A stretch of DNA of 64,000 nucleotides from Leucaena leucocephala (lineage: Eukaryota > Streptophyta > Magnoliopsida > Fabales > Fabaceae), in assembly GCA_037074615.1 (NCBI GenBank), contig CM073563.1, positions 12,198,501 to 12,262,500 on the forward strand. The letters are read 5' to 3'. Positions 35,806 through 47,600 of the stretch are shown piece after piece. Numbering within the stretch: position 1 is the first letter of the stretch; every line of letters begins with the position of its first letter. Below the pieces are notes generated by a model. It worked only from the letters and a program-made list of their open reading frames with translations. It was not told the DNA's origin and did no database searches. The position numbers were made by a program, and so were the translations under genes.

Positions 35806-35945
35806 TTCCAATGAGGGTTAATTTTGTCTTTGCTCCAGAATTTCCAAAAGACAGATTGGGCCTCCTGCCCAATGTGTCTTTTCCAATTTTCAGATGCCCA
35901 ATCCGTCTTTTTGATTTTCAGGTGGTCTTTTCCTGTCTTTTTCCC
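35806..35945 (-). repeat. MULE right terminal inverted repeat
   Basis: Reverse complement of 26496-26635 with about three differences. It ends TTTTTCCC at 35945 and is followed by the TTTTTTAAA duplication. The internal palindrome falls at 35855-35873. Confidence 0.97.
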
Positions 35946-35954
35946 TTTTTTAAA

Positions 35955-37033
35955 CTCGACATTTAATAGGTGTCTCTCCTAATGTTATTTGGGATATATT
36001 TTACAAAATAAGAAAATAATTTATCTTGAATTACTGATTATAGAAAAAGGTTTATAATTAATATCATTTTTATCAACCTATCTATTAATTTTTGCAAAAT
36101 AATTTAGAAATGTTTAGATAGTTGGTTTCCAATGGACTTAGTTAGTAATTAAGTTAAAGACTTAAAATAGTTTAGTTGAAGAAGCAGATTAAGAATAGAC
36201 AAAAGAATGGAAAGAATGAACAATAAAGTAGGGAAGAGAGAACTGAGGGTTTCAAATGAAAGCGGCGTGTTGAATTTCAAAAATTTGAAATTTAAAAGAA
36301 ATGGAGGGAAGAAAAGCAACATTTTATTGCACAAACTAGAGAGAAGCAGCATGCGTTTAGAAATAATTGCCTTTTCAATATAAGAATAAGCCTACACAAC
36401 CCAAGAATCGAAGATAGTACCCCTCTCCCTTATTATATGGTATTTTCTAGAAGCAATTTTTGGTCCCAAATATAAGTTACTAAATGACAATAATTATTGT
36501 TTTCCCATTTACCCATATTGTTAATTGAGGTTTAGTGTTTTGTGAATAGACTCCTTGAAATCCATATAATCTAAATAGGGATAAATAAAAAAAATCAATT
36601 TAGAACAAATTTAATGACTTAATTGTCTTTTCTTAATATGTGAAAATTATTTAAAAATATGTTATAATAAGGACAAGAGGGAGTAGCTCGATTGAAGCTA
36701 TTACTGTTGCGGTGATGGGCTTAAAATTCTATTACTTTTTATGTTATGCAAGCAAGTATTGCCCTGCGTGATGTTGGACACTAATTCATTTCAGATACTA
36801 CAAATGTATTCATTAGATACTACAATCAATGTAAGAAAATAGGCATGTTCACCCTTGATGTATTAGGCCCAAACCCATATATGTGTGTGTGGGCTGAAGT
36901 AGAGATACCTAAAGAGTTGTGTTATCATTTTGAATATCTTAAAATATTTAAAATGATGGAGGGAAGGATTATAAGGGTAACCACCCAATATCTCTCTATA
37001 TTCTCTTCATGGGTACGTAAATAGGTGTAGAAA
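35955..37033. other. AT-rich flank between the MULE and the inverted LTR pair
   Basis: No gene or known repeat recognised in about 1.1 kb. Stop codons are frequent in all frames. A short TG run (near 36880) is the only low-complexity feature noted. Confidence 0.55.
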
Positions 37034-38462
37034 TGTCACATCCTACTTTTTTTTCCTATCTGTATAATATTGATGGTGGAAAGAGGTTTGGAAAGGATTG
37101 TGATGAAGAATAGAAAGAACAAATAATGATTAGACAAAGGTATAAAAATGAGGGACTAATATGAAGAGTTTAAAAGTTTTATGGTGAAAAATAAAAGTAG
37201 AAATAAAGTTTAGGCCATTAAGTATAATTATGAAAAGTTGAGGGCCTAAAGTACAATTTTCAAAAGTTCTAGGACAGAATAGTAATTATTGAAAGTTGAG
37301 CCGAAAAAATACCCAAAAATATCTAGAATCATATTAGTCCCAAATTTTTTCAATAAATAGAAAAAATTATTCTGATCAGTTTGACGCAACACAAAATTTT
37401 GATATGAGGTTCTAAAAAATTTATATTAATTTCTGAAAAAAAGGAAATTAATATAGTATCCTCTGGACCTCAAAATCTAATGAAATTTGACAGTAAATTT
37501 CTATAATTAATATATTTTTTTTAAAACTAACAGATTTCAAAAAAGAGTTATGTAGAATTTATTATAGAATTTATAGTAGATTAAAATACCTGATAAATAT
37601 GTTTCAGGGGAATTTCTCTGGAATTGAGCCCATGAAGGCAGTGGATCATTTAGAGGGCCTAAAATGTTTCCTTATAGGCCCAATGATATTTTCAGATAAG
37701 TATGAGGGTCAGGTATAATAAAGACAGAGAAAATATAAAATTATAAAAATACCACTGAAGGTATGCCACTGTATCGTGTCATTGAGTCAGAGTTAGACGA
37801 AGGGTATTTTGGTCATTTGGACATGTCAAATACATCCAGGCAAGTACAGGAGTGACTATTAGTGTTAGTATATGCCCTGATAACTAGTAAAGAGGTGTAA
37901 AATGACAATTAGGCCCTTAGGGTTAATATAATGTAAGATAGTGAACCAAGGGTATTTCAGTCATTTATCAAGGGATCTGTAATTAAGTTTTAGCCTAGTC
38001 CAAGATTTTCAATGGTAGGAAGAATCCGAATACAGGATTTAAGGTCAAAAAGTATAATATGGAATCTCAAAAAAATTAGATTTAGAAAACAGTTTAGTTT
38101 TTAGGGAATCGGACTGAATCAGTACCGGATTGGATTGAAAATTTTCCATATGCTTCCTCCCTTTATAATTTTGTCACATGGGCTTTGAGGTGTCCTTTGA
38201 TGATGTCATGAATGATTTAATCTAATTGGCTTCTAGGGCAAGCTAATCCAGGATCAAATATGAGCTATTAGATCAAATAGTTCACAAAGTGATCTTGGCC
38301 ATTGATTTTCCATGAGATTTTTCTATAAATACCCCCACCAAATCTGAAGCAAGTCATGGCATGACAACCCTTGGGGAAACTCTTGCAAAATGAAAACTAA
38401 CGCCAAGACAAAGAATATTCAAGGTACTAAAGTTCAAGCAAGCTAGAGATTAAAGGTAAGCG
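37034..38462 (+). repeat. 5' part of a Tekay-type LTR
   Basis: Starts TGTCACATCCTAC and is collinear with the LTR at 55264 down to GCTAGAGATTAAAGGTAAGC, corresponding to about 56805. It then stops where a fragment of the second LTR family begins. It is the left arm of a large inverted repeat with 40528-41939. No TSD was found. Confidence 0.85.
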
Positions 38463-38604
38463 ATCTATCAATCAATATTTAAAACTTGCTCATAAGATGA
38501 AAACCCTAGATCTAACAGCAATCATAACATGATAAGATGTAAATTAGAACATAAGAAACTCCCTGTTTGAGTCCATGAGCTCGAGATATCTGATTCATCA
38601 CCAA
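38463..38604 (-). repeat. Fragment of the 53522-55008-type LTR at an LTR-LTR junction
   Basis: Reverse complement of about 54222-54355 (GCTCATAAGATGAAAACCCT ... CATCACCAAGAG). This 140-bp piece sits exactly between the two oppositely oriented Tekay-type LTRs and shows neither family's ends, so it looks like filler left by a rearrangement. Confidence 0.85.
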
Positions 38605-41600
38605 GAGTGAAACATACTACTTTTACCACCTCAGAGTACGTATTTAGAAGCATATTTGATTAGCAAAAGTATTATATTAGCCTAAAAATTAAAATTTTAA
38701 AGCTTACTTTTCGGGTACTGTTTACTTGGTAATTTCCAGATTTACAGTGCAACTTTAAAAATTTATAACTAATTATAGGAAAATCGTATGGAGGTGATCC
38801 AGATTCTTAATTGAAGCTCTTTAAGGGAAAAATATAACACTAGACATTCACCTTGTCAATTGATACAGTTGAATCATTACTTTTTATTGTTCATATAGCA
38901 AATTCTGGAAATTCTAGATTCTGTCTCTTAAATTTGAAAATTTATTTCTCTTAATTTACACATCCAAATGAGGCATATTACATATACATTTAAAGCTATA
39001 GATGTTTATTATGTGCTCATAAATTTTGTGGATTAATTCCTTCATTTGTTAGGCCAAACTGAAGTCACAACAAAACTGCTTTAGGACCTACATTTTTATC
39101 ATTTCAATTTCCTTTCTTTCACTTTCAATAATTGTTCTAGCATGCATAAATCATCTCTTTTACCTTTCATGCCTTCATATACATCATGTACATATGCCAT
39201 AATTATTTCATATGATTTTATCACATAAATAGACACCATACATGGCATTTACATACATGGAAAATTGATAGCATATGCTAGGATATTAAATACTTCACTT
39301 TCTTTCTTCCATGCTTTAGCTCTTCTCCATGCATACATTTTCCTTGATGCTTGACATAAATTGGTTGGTTGTGGGAGGGTGAGATTCTAGGGAATCTCAG
39401 TAGCAAACATTACCACTTAAATATGCAAGATGGATGCTCATGCATGATATGTAATTTCATTAAACTTTCTTTGATTAGTGACATGGCACATGCTATATAC
39501 TTGTGCATAAAAATGCATGGCCATGGAAAACATGTTATTCACTATTCATTCAACATCATTTATCATGTCACAACATCATTAAAATATCATATACATGTCA
39601 ACACATAATCATACCACATCAAGCACATAAAGAGGTAAGTCCACTACCTTGCACCTATGCTTTTCTCTTGATCTTTTACACTTGCTCCCTAGCTTTCCAA
39701 CCATAAAGCCTTTCGGTAAATCACTTCCCAACATCTTTTTAGATGTTTCAAGTTCCTAAACACATTCATATTCATCACATAATTCATTAGGACTAAAAAC
39801 TCCAACCATGTTCAAGATCAACCTTGATAAACTCTTTACTAACATAACTTTCTCTAATCTTTACTAATTACCTTGGCCCTTGAACCAATTGATGTCTTGA
39901 ATTTACACCACACAATTTTACCTTTTTAATCCATTTATGAGATTAGAATCATGCAATTCTAGTTCCAATGCATTGTTTTGTACAAATTACATAACACCAT
40001 CTTTTCTTTCAAAAAATCTCATTTTGATTCTAATGCTTCCCATACTTGTTTCTACACTTTATCCCACAAAACTTTTCATTTTAAAACCATTGAAAGCATC
40101 AAAATCATGAAATTCTAATCACTATTCATGTGAGTAAACAGTAACAACAGAGAAGAATCTCACAAATTACAACTTAGAATCCCAATGCTTCCAAGGTTCA
40201 AAACCTATCCAATCCTACACTAAATCATCATATTTATTCAATGGAAGCCTTAAATCATTGAAATTACATTTCCTTCCATCATGAACAGTGTAAACTGAAT
40301 TGGTTCAAGCATGGCAAAGTCAAGAATATTAACTTGATTCAACAACCAATCACTTATCTAGCTTGTTTAAGCTTCAATAATAAATCTCTAACTTTAATTT
40401 CTTCTTTTCCCTTTCATATAAGATTTTTGGAAAGGCCAAAACCTTAGAGAAAAATCAACTTTCTTCCATGAAAACCCTAAGTTCAAGCTCCTAAATCAAA
40501 GGAAAATAAGCTATGATATATTGGTTACCTTTAATCTCTAGTTTGCTTGAACTTTGGTACCTTGAATCTTCTTTGTCTTGGCTTGAGTTTTCATTTTGCA
40601 AGAGTTTCTCCAAGGTTCTTGCACTCACAGTTTTACTTTAGATTTAAGGGGGTATTTAAAGAAAACTATCATGGAAAATCAATGGCCAATATTAGTTTGT
40701 GCACTATTTGATCTAATGGCTCACATTTAATCTTGGATTGAGCTTCTTCAAAAAGAGACTTATGACATCATCCATGACATCATCAAGGTAAATTTCATAG
40801 GTTAGGTGGAGAAATTCCAATGGGGGAAGCTTTTGGAAAAATTCTAGTCTAATCCGGTATCAGCTCAATTTTATTCCTCAAAAACCAGACTGTTTTCTAA
40901 ATCTAATTTTTCTGAGATTTCATAATATGCTTTCTGACCTTAAATCTAGTATCCAGATTCTTCCTACCATTGGCATTCTTGTACTGGGTCAGTACTTAAT
41001 TATAGATCCCTTGGCAAATGACTGAAATGCCCTTGGTTCACTATCAAGCACTATAATGACCCTAGGGGCATAATTGTCATTTCACACCTCTTTATAATGC
41101 ATCAAAGTATATATCGGCTCTAACTAATCACCCTTGTACTTGCTTGGACGTTTTTGACATATCCAGAATGACCAAAATACCCTCCATCTATCACTAGTAC
41201 AATCTAGCTACATAGGGGTATTTTGTAATTTCACACTTTTCCTGGATTGCTCTGGACTCTGGCCCACTTAACTGTCTCACCACCTTATTGGGCCTCTTGG
41301 GACACCATTTGGGCCATAGTATTAGTCCATTACCTTTATGGCATAAATCCCAAGGAATCTCTCCTGACCGTATTTATCGGGTATTTTATTCCACTGTAAA
41401 ATCCCGTAAGAATTCTACAAGATTCCTTTTCTAACTCTATCAATTTAATAAATTCTTATATTAATTATGGGAATTTATAGTAAAGTTTCATTTGATTATG
41501 AGGTCTAAAAAATACTGCAATAATTTTTCCTGACTTCAGGAATTTATATCAATTAATTAGGACCTCAAATTAAAATTTTGTGTTACGTTAAACTGATCAG

Positions 41601-41939
41601 AATAATTTTGACTATCTTCTGGTAAAATTTAGGACTAATCTGATTCTCAGCATTTTTTAGCCTTTTTTCGGTTCAACTTTCTCATAATTACATTTAGGTC
41701 CCTCAACTTTTGGCTAATTGCATTTAGGTCCCTATACTTTTGGTTAATTGCATTTAGGTCCCTCCTTTTGTTTCTACTTTCACTTTTTGCCTCCAACCTT
41801 TTCTAATTTTCATTTTAGTCCCTCTCTTCCTTCAAGACTCATTTAACCTTTATTATTTCTTCTAATCATCATCATAATCCTTTCCAAACCTATTTCCACT
41901 ATTAGTATTATACAGATAGGGAAAATTTAGGATATGACA
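38605..41939 (-). repeat. Tekay-type LTR, nearly complete, inverted
   Basis: Its right edge GGATATGACA (41939) is the start of a minus-strand LTR. Content runs back through the LTR to about 38605, but the expected TGTAACATCC terminus is missing or too degraded. Its right 1.4 kb is the reverse complement of 37034-38462. Flanking bases (AGAAA on the left of 37034, CAAAA on the right of 41939) do not form a TSD. Confidence 0.85.
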
Positions 41940-42315
41940 CAAAAGGTTTGTTGAGTGATCTTGCAGGATCCCAAGATGTTCTAAAAGCTGGAAGTGTAAT
42001 GATTGAAGAAGGGTCAAATTTCTGTGACCAAAGGTCGCAACCAAATAGCCTCCCCATCATGACTAAACATCAACTTGAAATCCATTATGAATATGAGTCA
42101 TAACCAAATGGCATTATGGTCATAACACAAATGCCCAGAGACTTCCAAGCGTGACACGAAGATTAAGTTGTAATGACTAAACATCAATCTACTGAGGGGA
42201 GCCTTTCTGTGACACCAAGTCGTGATTAAAAGATGAACAGGTTGCGACAACAAATTCTAGAGACACACCCTGTCAACTCGAGTCACGATGAAAAGCTGAA
42301 AGGTCACGACCAGAA

Positions 42316-42774
42316 TTGCCAGACGTAACCAGAGAACCCCATACTCCTTCAGTTCCATACTCCACTATTTTGGTTAAAGGGCTAATACATTCTAACTCTT
42401 ATCAACATTATTATCATTCCAAAATTACATCTCATACTTTAAGGTTTTTGAAAGATCTAATCTCTAATAATGCAGGTATAGAAAAGAAAGATCCCAATAA
42501 TGTTGCAGTCGTAGACCAACCTCAGCTTGGCATGACACTTGGGGAAGCACATGATAAATTGGAGGAGCTATATAGGCTAGAGAATAGCAACTGCAGGGAT
42601 TATACGAAAGAGGAAAAGGAAATATTCTCTAAGTCTGATGCTGTGACATGCAAACTATAGTTGGGTAAGTTCAAGTTTAAAGATGGAGAATTCAAAAGGC
42701 ACTTGGACAAATCTCAGTATAAGGTGTGCGATTGTGGAACGCTGAAGTTGAGAGAGAGGGCAACGGGAAAACCT
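42316..42774 (+). pseudogene. Unrecognised coding fragment in the split element
   Basis: An open stretch of 114 codons (42316-42660; MTLGEAHDKLEELYRL is typical of it) ends in TAG, after which the same frame continues as LGKFKFKDGEFKRHLDK up to the copia-B insertion at 42774. Beyond the insertion it resumes for about 30 codons at 51421. I do not recognise the family. The acidic, charged character would fit gag or a late reading frame of a retrotransposon. It is broken by one stop and by the copia insertion. Confidence 0.4.
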
Positions 42775-44651
42775 TGTAAGGAATTGGAAGACACGCAGCG
42801 GAAATTAATTTAAAAATTTTTCCATTCCTTGCCAGGATCTACCGTATGTGTTTAAGTCAAGTGGGAAGAAGTATTACCCTTAGTGTGCCTCAGCGACTTC
42901 CACAGCTTTCTGTCACAACATTCACAGCTTCTCTCTGCGGCTCGTGCTCCCTTTCTGATCACAAGAAGTCGACGACTTAGGTCAGCTTCCTCTACTGGTA
43001 TCCACACGAACAGCGTTCCAACCACGAACGACGTGCTAGCGTCTCTTGTCCCTCCAGGGCTTTCTCAAGAGTTCGTCCTCTCCGTCTCTATTTCGGCAGT
43101 TTTTTATCTGCAAACCTTTTACAGAGTCCCCTTCGGCCTTTCTATGTTCTATATGTTTCTCTGTGCAAAACGCAGCTCCTAAAATCAGATATATAGGATG
43201 CTATGCGTTTTTCTCTGTCAACCGAATTGGATTTTGGAGTTAATCTTATATTAATTCCAAAATTAATACAATATCATATATTGTATAATTTTATAAGAAA
43301 CTAATTAAATAAATAATATCAAATCCGTCCCACAGATTTAATTACCCATTTATTTAATTTTAAATAAAGATGAGACTGAACTATATTTGATTTATTCTCA
43401 TAAATCAAATTTGAGATATCCTATCAATTTGAATTTCGAATTTCAAACGTGATAGAGATTTAATTTATCCTTATAAATTAAATCTTATAAATATCTCTTA
43501 TATGAGATATCCTATCAATTTGAATTTCGAATTTCAAACATGATAGAGATTTAATTTATCCTTATAAATTAAATCTTATAAATATCTCTTATATGAGATA
43601 TCCTATCAATTTGAATTTCAAATTTCAAACGTGATAGAGATTTAATTTATCCTTATAAATTAAATCTCATATATACATATAATGTATATATACGAATTTA
43701 TATATATATATATATACGAATATAAATATAAATAAATATATATACATCTATCCTGGATCATTCATTGAATCTGGACATGTCTTAGATTCAATGAATCTGG
43801 ACATCATAGCTCGTGTTGGGCTATTTTGTGTGCGACCCTGTAGGCCCATATGAAGTTGGCAGTGGGCCATTTGCTATACTAGCCCACAAGTCGCAAGCGG
43901 TCTCTAGCAAGACATAACGACTACCCAAATCATATGAGGATCGATAAACGATGTAACCTTTTATACAACCATATCATGTCCCTTCTGTCACGAGATATTT
44001 TGGTCATGGATGAGGCATGGATATTGTCATCCTCCTATTCCTGACCGTTACTTTCTCAATCCCTGAGTAGTCTGACTATAGAAATGGAACTACCTTTCCA
44101 TTACAGTATGGCCATACATTTCTCATACTCACTCATCGAGGGGCCCAGTAATATCTCTCTACGAATGTGAGGGACAAATACTATCTTGACCATTCACATT
44201 CCTCCGCATGAAAAACCACTAAGGCCGAACATAGTCTTTATGATCACTCTGTCAAAAGTGACTTTTGACTAGGTCAAAGCTGAGCGTTTTGTCATGTAGG
44301 AATCCATGATGATCTCAGGTCAAAGGGCGTATTGACATGGTTTATATATGAGAGAAGCTTATGACGTTACCCATGCAGTTCTCTCATAGCGGGTTGGTCC
44401 AGCACCTTGTACTCTTACATGTGCTTATGACTTTGATTTATATCTCTATACATCTTCAAAGTCATACTGGTCTTATTTCATTTGTGCTCCCGCATAGATG
44501 ATCGACCAGGGACATTTAGGATAATATCATGAATTATCCAAGGATGGTCATCGTAGTAAACATGCAAATAATATGATAACTCAATTAATAAATTCATAAA
44601 TCAATAATGTTCATAAGACAATGATTGGCCCCTAGGGCACATTTTCCAACA
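42775..44651 (-). repeat. copia-B 3' LTR (three tandem units)
   Basis: 1877 bp, TGTAAGG ... CCAACA on plus. It holds three copies of a roughly 91-bp AT-rich unit (about 43400-43680, each with GAGATATCCTATCAATTTGA), one more than the partner LTR. This exactly explains the 91-bp length difference. Confidence 0.97.
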
Positions 44652-44663
44652 ACCTCCCACTTG
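44652..44663 (-). other. copia-B polypurine tract
   Basis: The minus strand reads CAAGTGGGAGGT immediately before the 3' LTR start TGTTGG. The same tract is present in copia-A at 339-350. Confidence 0.85.
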
Positions 44664-44665
44664 CA

Positions 44666-47600
44666 CTAGGTACAATCATTAATTTGACTAATTCCCATTG
44701 ACCTAACATGACGCTCCTGCTTTGCCTGCACAAGCGGCTTTGTTAGAGGATCAGCAACATTGTCTTCTCCTGCTACTTTGCATATTTTTATATCACCTCT
44801 ATCGTTGATTTCTCTGATGAGATGAAATCGCCTGAGTATATGCTTGGTCCTTTGATGTGACTCTTTGGCCTGTGTAATGGCACCGCTATTGTCACAGAGC
44901 AAAGTTATTGGATCTGAGATGGTAGGTATCACCCCTAGTTTTGTGATGAACTTCCTGATCCAAACAGCTTCCTTAGCTGCATCAGATGCTGCTATATACT
45001 TAGCTTTCATTGCAGAATCTGCTACAGTGCCCTACTTAGAGCTCTTTCAGCTTACTGCTCTATTATTGAGGAGGAATATATATCCAGACTGCGATTTTTG
45101 GTCATCCTGGTCAGTTTGGAAACTCGCGTCTGTGTAACCAGTTACACAGAGTTTGTCATCCAATCCACCATAGACCAAGAATAAGTCCTTAGTCCTTCTT
45201 AAGTACTTAAGGATATTCTTAACAGCAGTTCAATGGCCCTCACCAGGGTCCTGTTGATATCTGCTAGTCATACTCAAGGCAAACGAGACATCTGGATGAG
45301 TACATAACATGGCGTACATGATAGATCCTATGGCCGAGGCATATGGAACTTTACTCATGCGACCTCGCTGATCAGATGTACTAGGACATAGATCTTTGCT
45401 GAGGTGAATACCATGAGACATGGGTATGAAATCCCTCTTTGATTCGTGCATATTGAACATATGCAGTATTTTATCTATGTATGTACTCTGACTGAGTCCT
45501 AGAAGTCTTTTAGATCTATCTCTATAGATCCTGATTCCTAGGATGTAGGTGGCTTCACCCAAGTCTTTCATTGAGAAAGACTTTCCTAACCAAGACTTGA
45601 CAATCTGTAAGGTAGGAATGTCATTCCCAATAAGTAGGATGTCATTGACATAGAGTACCAAAAACACAACTGTGCTCCCACTAACCTTCTTGTACACACA
45701 AGGTTCATCAATGTTTTAAAGAAATCCAAACTCTTTGACTACCTCATCAAAACGTTGATTCCAACTCAGAGAGGCTTGCTTCAGTCCATAAATGGACCTT
45801 TGAAGCTTGCACACTTTGCCAGAGTCCTTGGAACGCACAAACCCTTCAGGTTGTGTCATGTACACATCCTCAAGGAGCTTTCCATTAAGGAAGGTTGTCT
45901 TGACGTCCATCTGCCATATTTCATAGTCATAATATGCTGCTATGGCAAAGAGGATTCTGATTGATTTGGCCATGGCAACTGGGGAAAAGGTCTCATCATA
46001 GTCCACACCATGAGTTTGAGTAAATCCTTTTGCAACCAGTCAAGCCTTGAAGACATTTACATTACCATCCATGTCAGTTTTCTCCTTAAAAACCCACTTG
46101 CACCCGACGGTTTTTACACCTTCAGGCGGGTCGACTAAGGTCCAAACCTTATTGTCGTACATGGATTGCATTTCAGACTTCATGGTATTAAGCCACTTCT
46201 CAGAGTTTGGTCCCACTATAGCTTCTCGATAGGTAGTCGGCTCATTATGCTCAATGAGCAACACTTCACGACTATCAGAAATCAGAAATCTATATCTCTG
46301 AGGCTGAAGTCGTGTCCTATTAGATTTACGTGGACCTTGCGTGACTTGAGAAGTCTCAACAACTTGTTGTGAGTCTTCTTTATTTTCCATCTGCAGTTCT
46401 ATGGTGTCTTGTGGCTCTCGAACTTCTTCGAGGTGTACCTTACTCCCACTGGTTCTTTTAGAGATAAATTCTCGTTCGAGAAAGATACCATTTCTAACAA
46501 CAAACACTTTGTTATCAGCAGAGTTGTAGACATAATATCCCTTGGTTTCCTTAGGATATCCCACAAAAAGGCACTTTGAGGATTTGGACACTAATTTATC
46601 TGAGGTTTGTTGCTTAACATAGACCTCGTATCCCTAAATCTTAAGGAAAGACAAACTAGGCGTCCTCCCAATCCATATCTCATACGGAGTCTTTTCAATT
46701 GCCTTTGATGGAACACGATTGAGTGTGAACCCAGCTGTCTCTAGGGCATGGCCCCAAAAGGAGGGCGGAAGATCTGTTTGACTCATCATGGATCGAACCA
46801 TATCTAATAGTGTTCGATTCCTCCGTTCAGAAACGCCTTTCCATTGTGGTGTCCCTGGAGGAGTCAATTGTGAGACTATCCCACAACTCCTAAGATGATC
46901 TATGAACTCTTGGCTCAAATATTCACCACCCCGATCAGATCAAAGGGCTTTAATTGTTTTGCCAAGCTGGTTTTGTACTTCATTTTGAAATATTTTGAAC
47001 TTTTCAAAAGATTCAGATTTATGTTTCATCAGATAGATGTACCCATATCTGCTGAAATCATCTATAAATGTTATGAAGTACGAATAACCTCCTCTGGCAT
47101 TTGTGTTCATCGGTCCACACACATCTGTATGTATGAGGCCCAATAAATTAGTGGCCCTCTCACTGTGCCCAGTGAAAGGTGACTTTGTCATCTTTCCTAA
47201 CAAGCAAGACTCGCAAGTGTCATATGATTCAAAATCAAATGAGTTTAGAAATCCATCTTGATGGAGTTTGGAAAAGCGTTTCTCATTTATGTGGCCCAGA
47301 CGACAGTGCCAAAGGTATGTGGGATTCAAATCGTTTGGTTTGACCCTTTTGGCAGTTATGTTATAGATATTTCCATGATTGGGTTGTTCCAAATTTAATA
47401 TGTAATGATCAACATACAAATCACCATGAGCATAGAAAACATCATTACGATAAATAGAACATCTACTATTCCCAGCAATGGAAGTGAAACCTTCCTTATC
47501 CAAATAAGAAAGTGAAACAATGTTACTACTTAAAGCAGGAACATAATAGCAATTGTTTAAAACTAACAAAAGCCCAGTGGCAGAACTAATTCATAAGTTC

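Larger units (their letters stand above)
26496..35945. mobile_element. Complete Mutator-like element (MULE) with MURA and Ulp1-like genes
   Basis: A 9450-bp DNA transposon. Both ends start GGGAAAAAGACAGGAAAAGA read inward, and the 140-bp inverted repeats differ at about three positions. A perfect 9-bp duplication TTTTTTAAA flanks it (26487-26495, 35946-35954), the TSD length expected for Mutator elements. Inside are a plus-strand MURA transposase (27369-29725), a minisatellite (29934-31690) and a minus-strand Ulp1-type protease gene (31867-34804). MULEs carrying Ulp1-like genes are known in plants (Kaonashi-type and the melon CUMULE), so the general architecture is not new. The intact ends suggest it could still be moved in trans. 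Confidence 0.97.

Noticed and set aside
35627..35821. Plus-strand frame with RGFEGDSM repeats as a small gene
   Set aside because: It arises from a 33-bp tandem repeat and runs into the TIR; it is in the 5' leader of a minus-strand gene.
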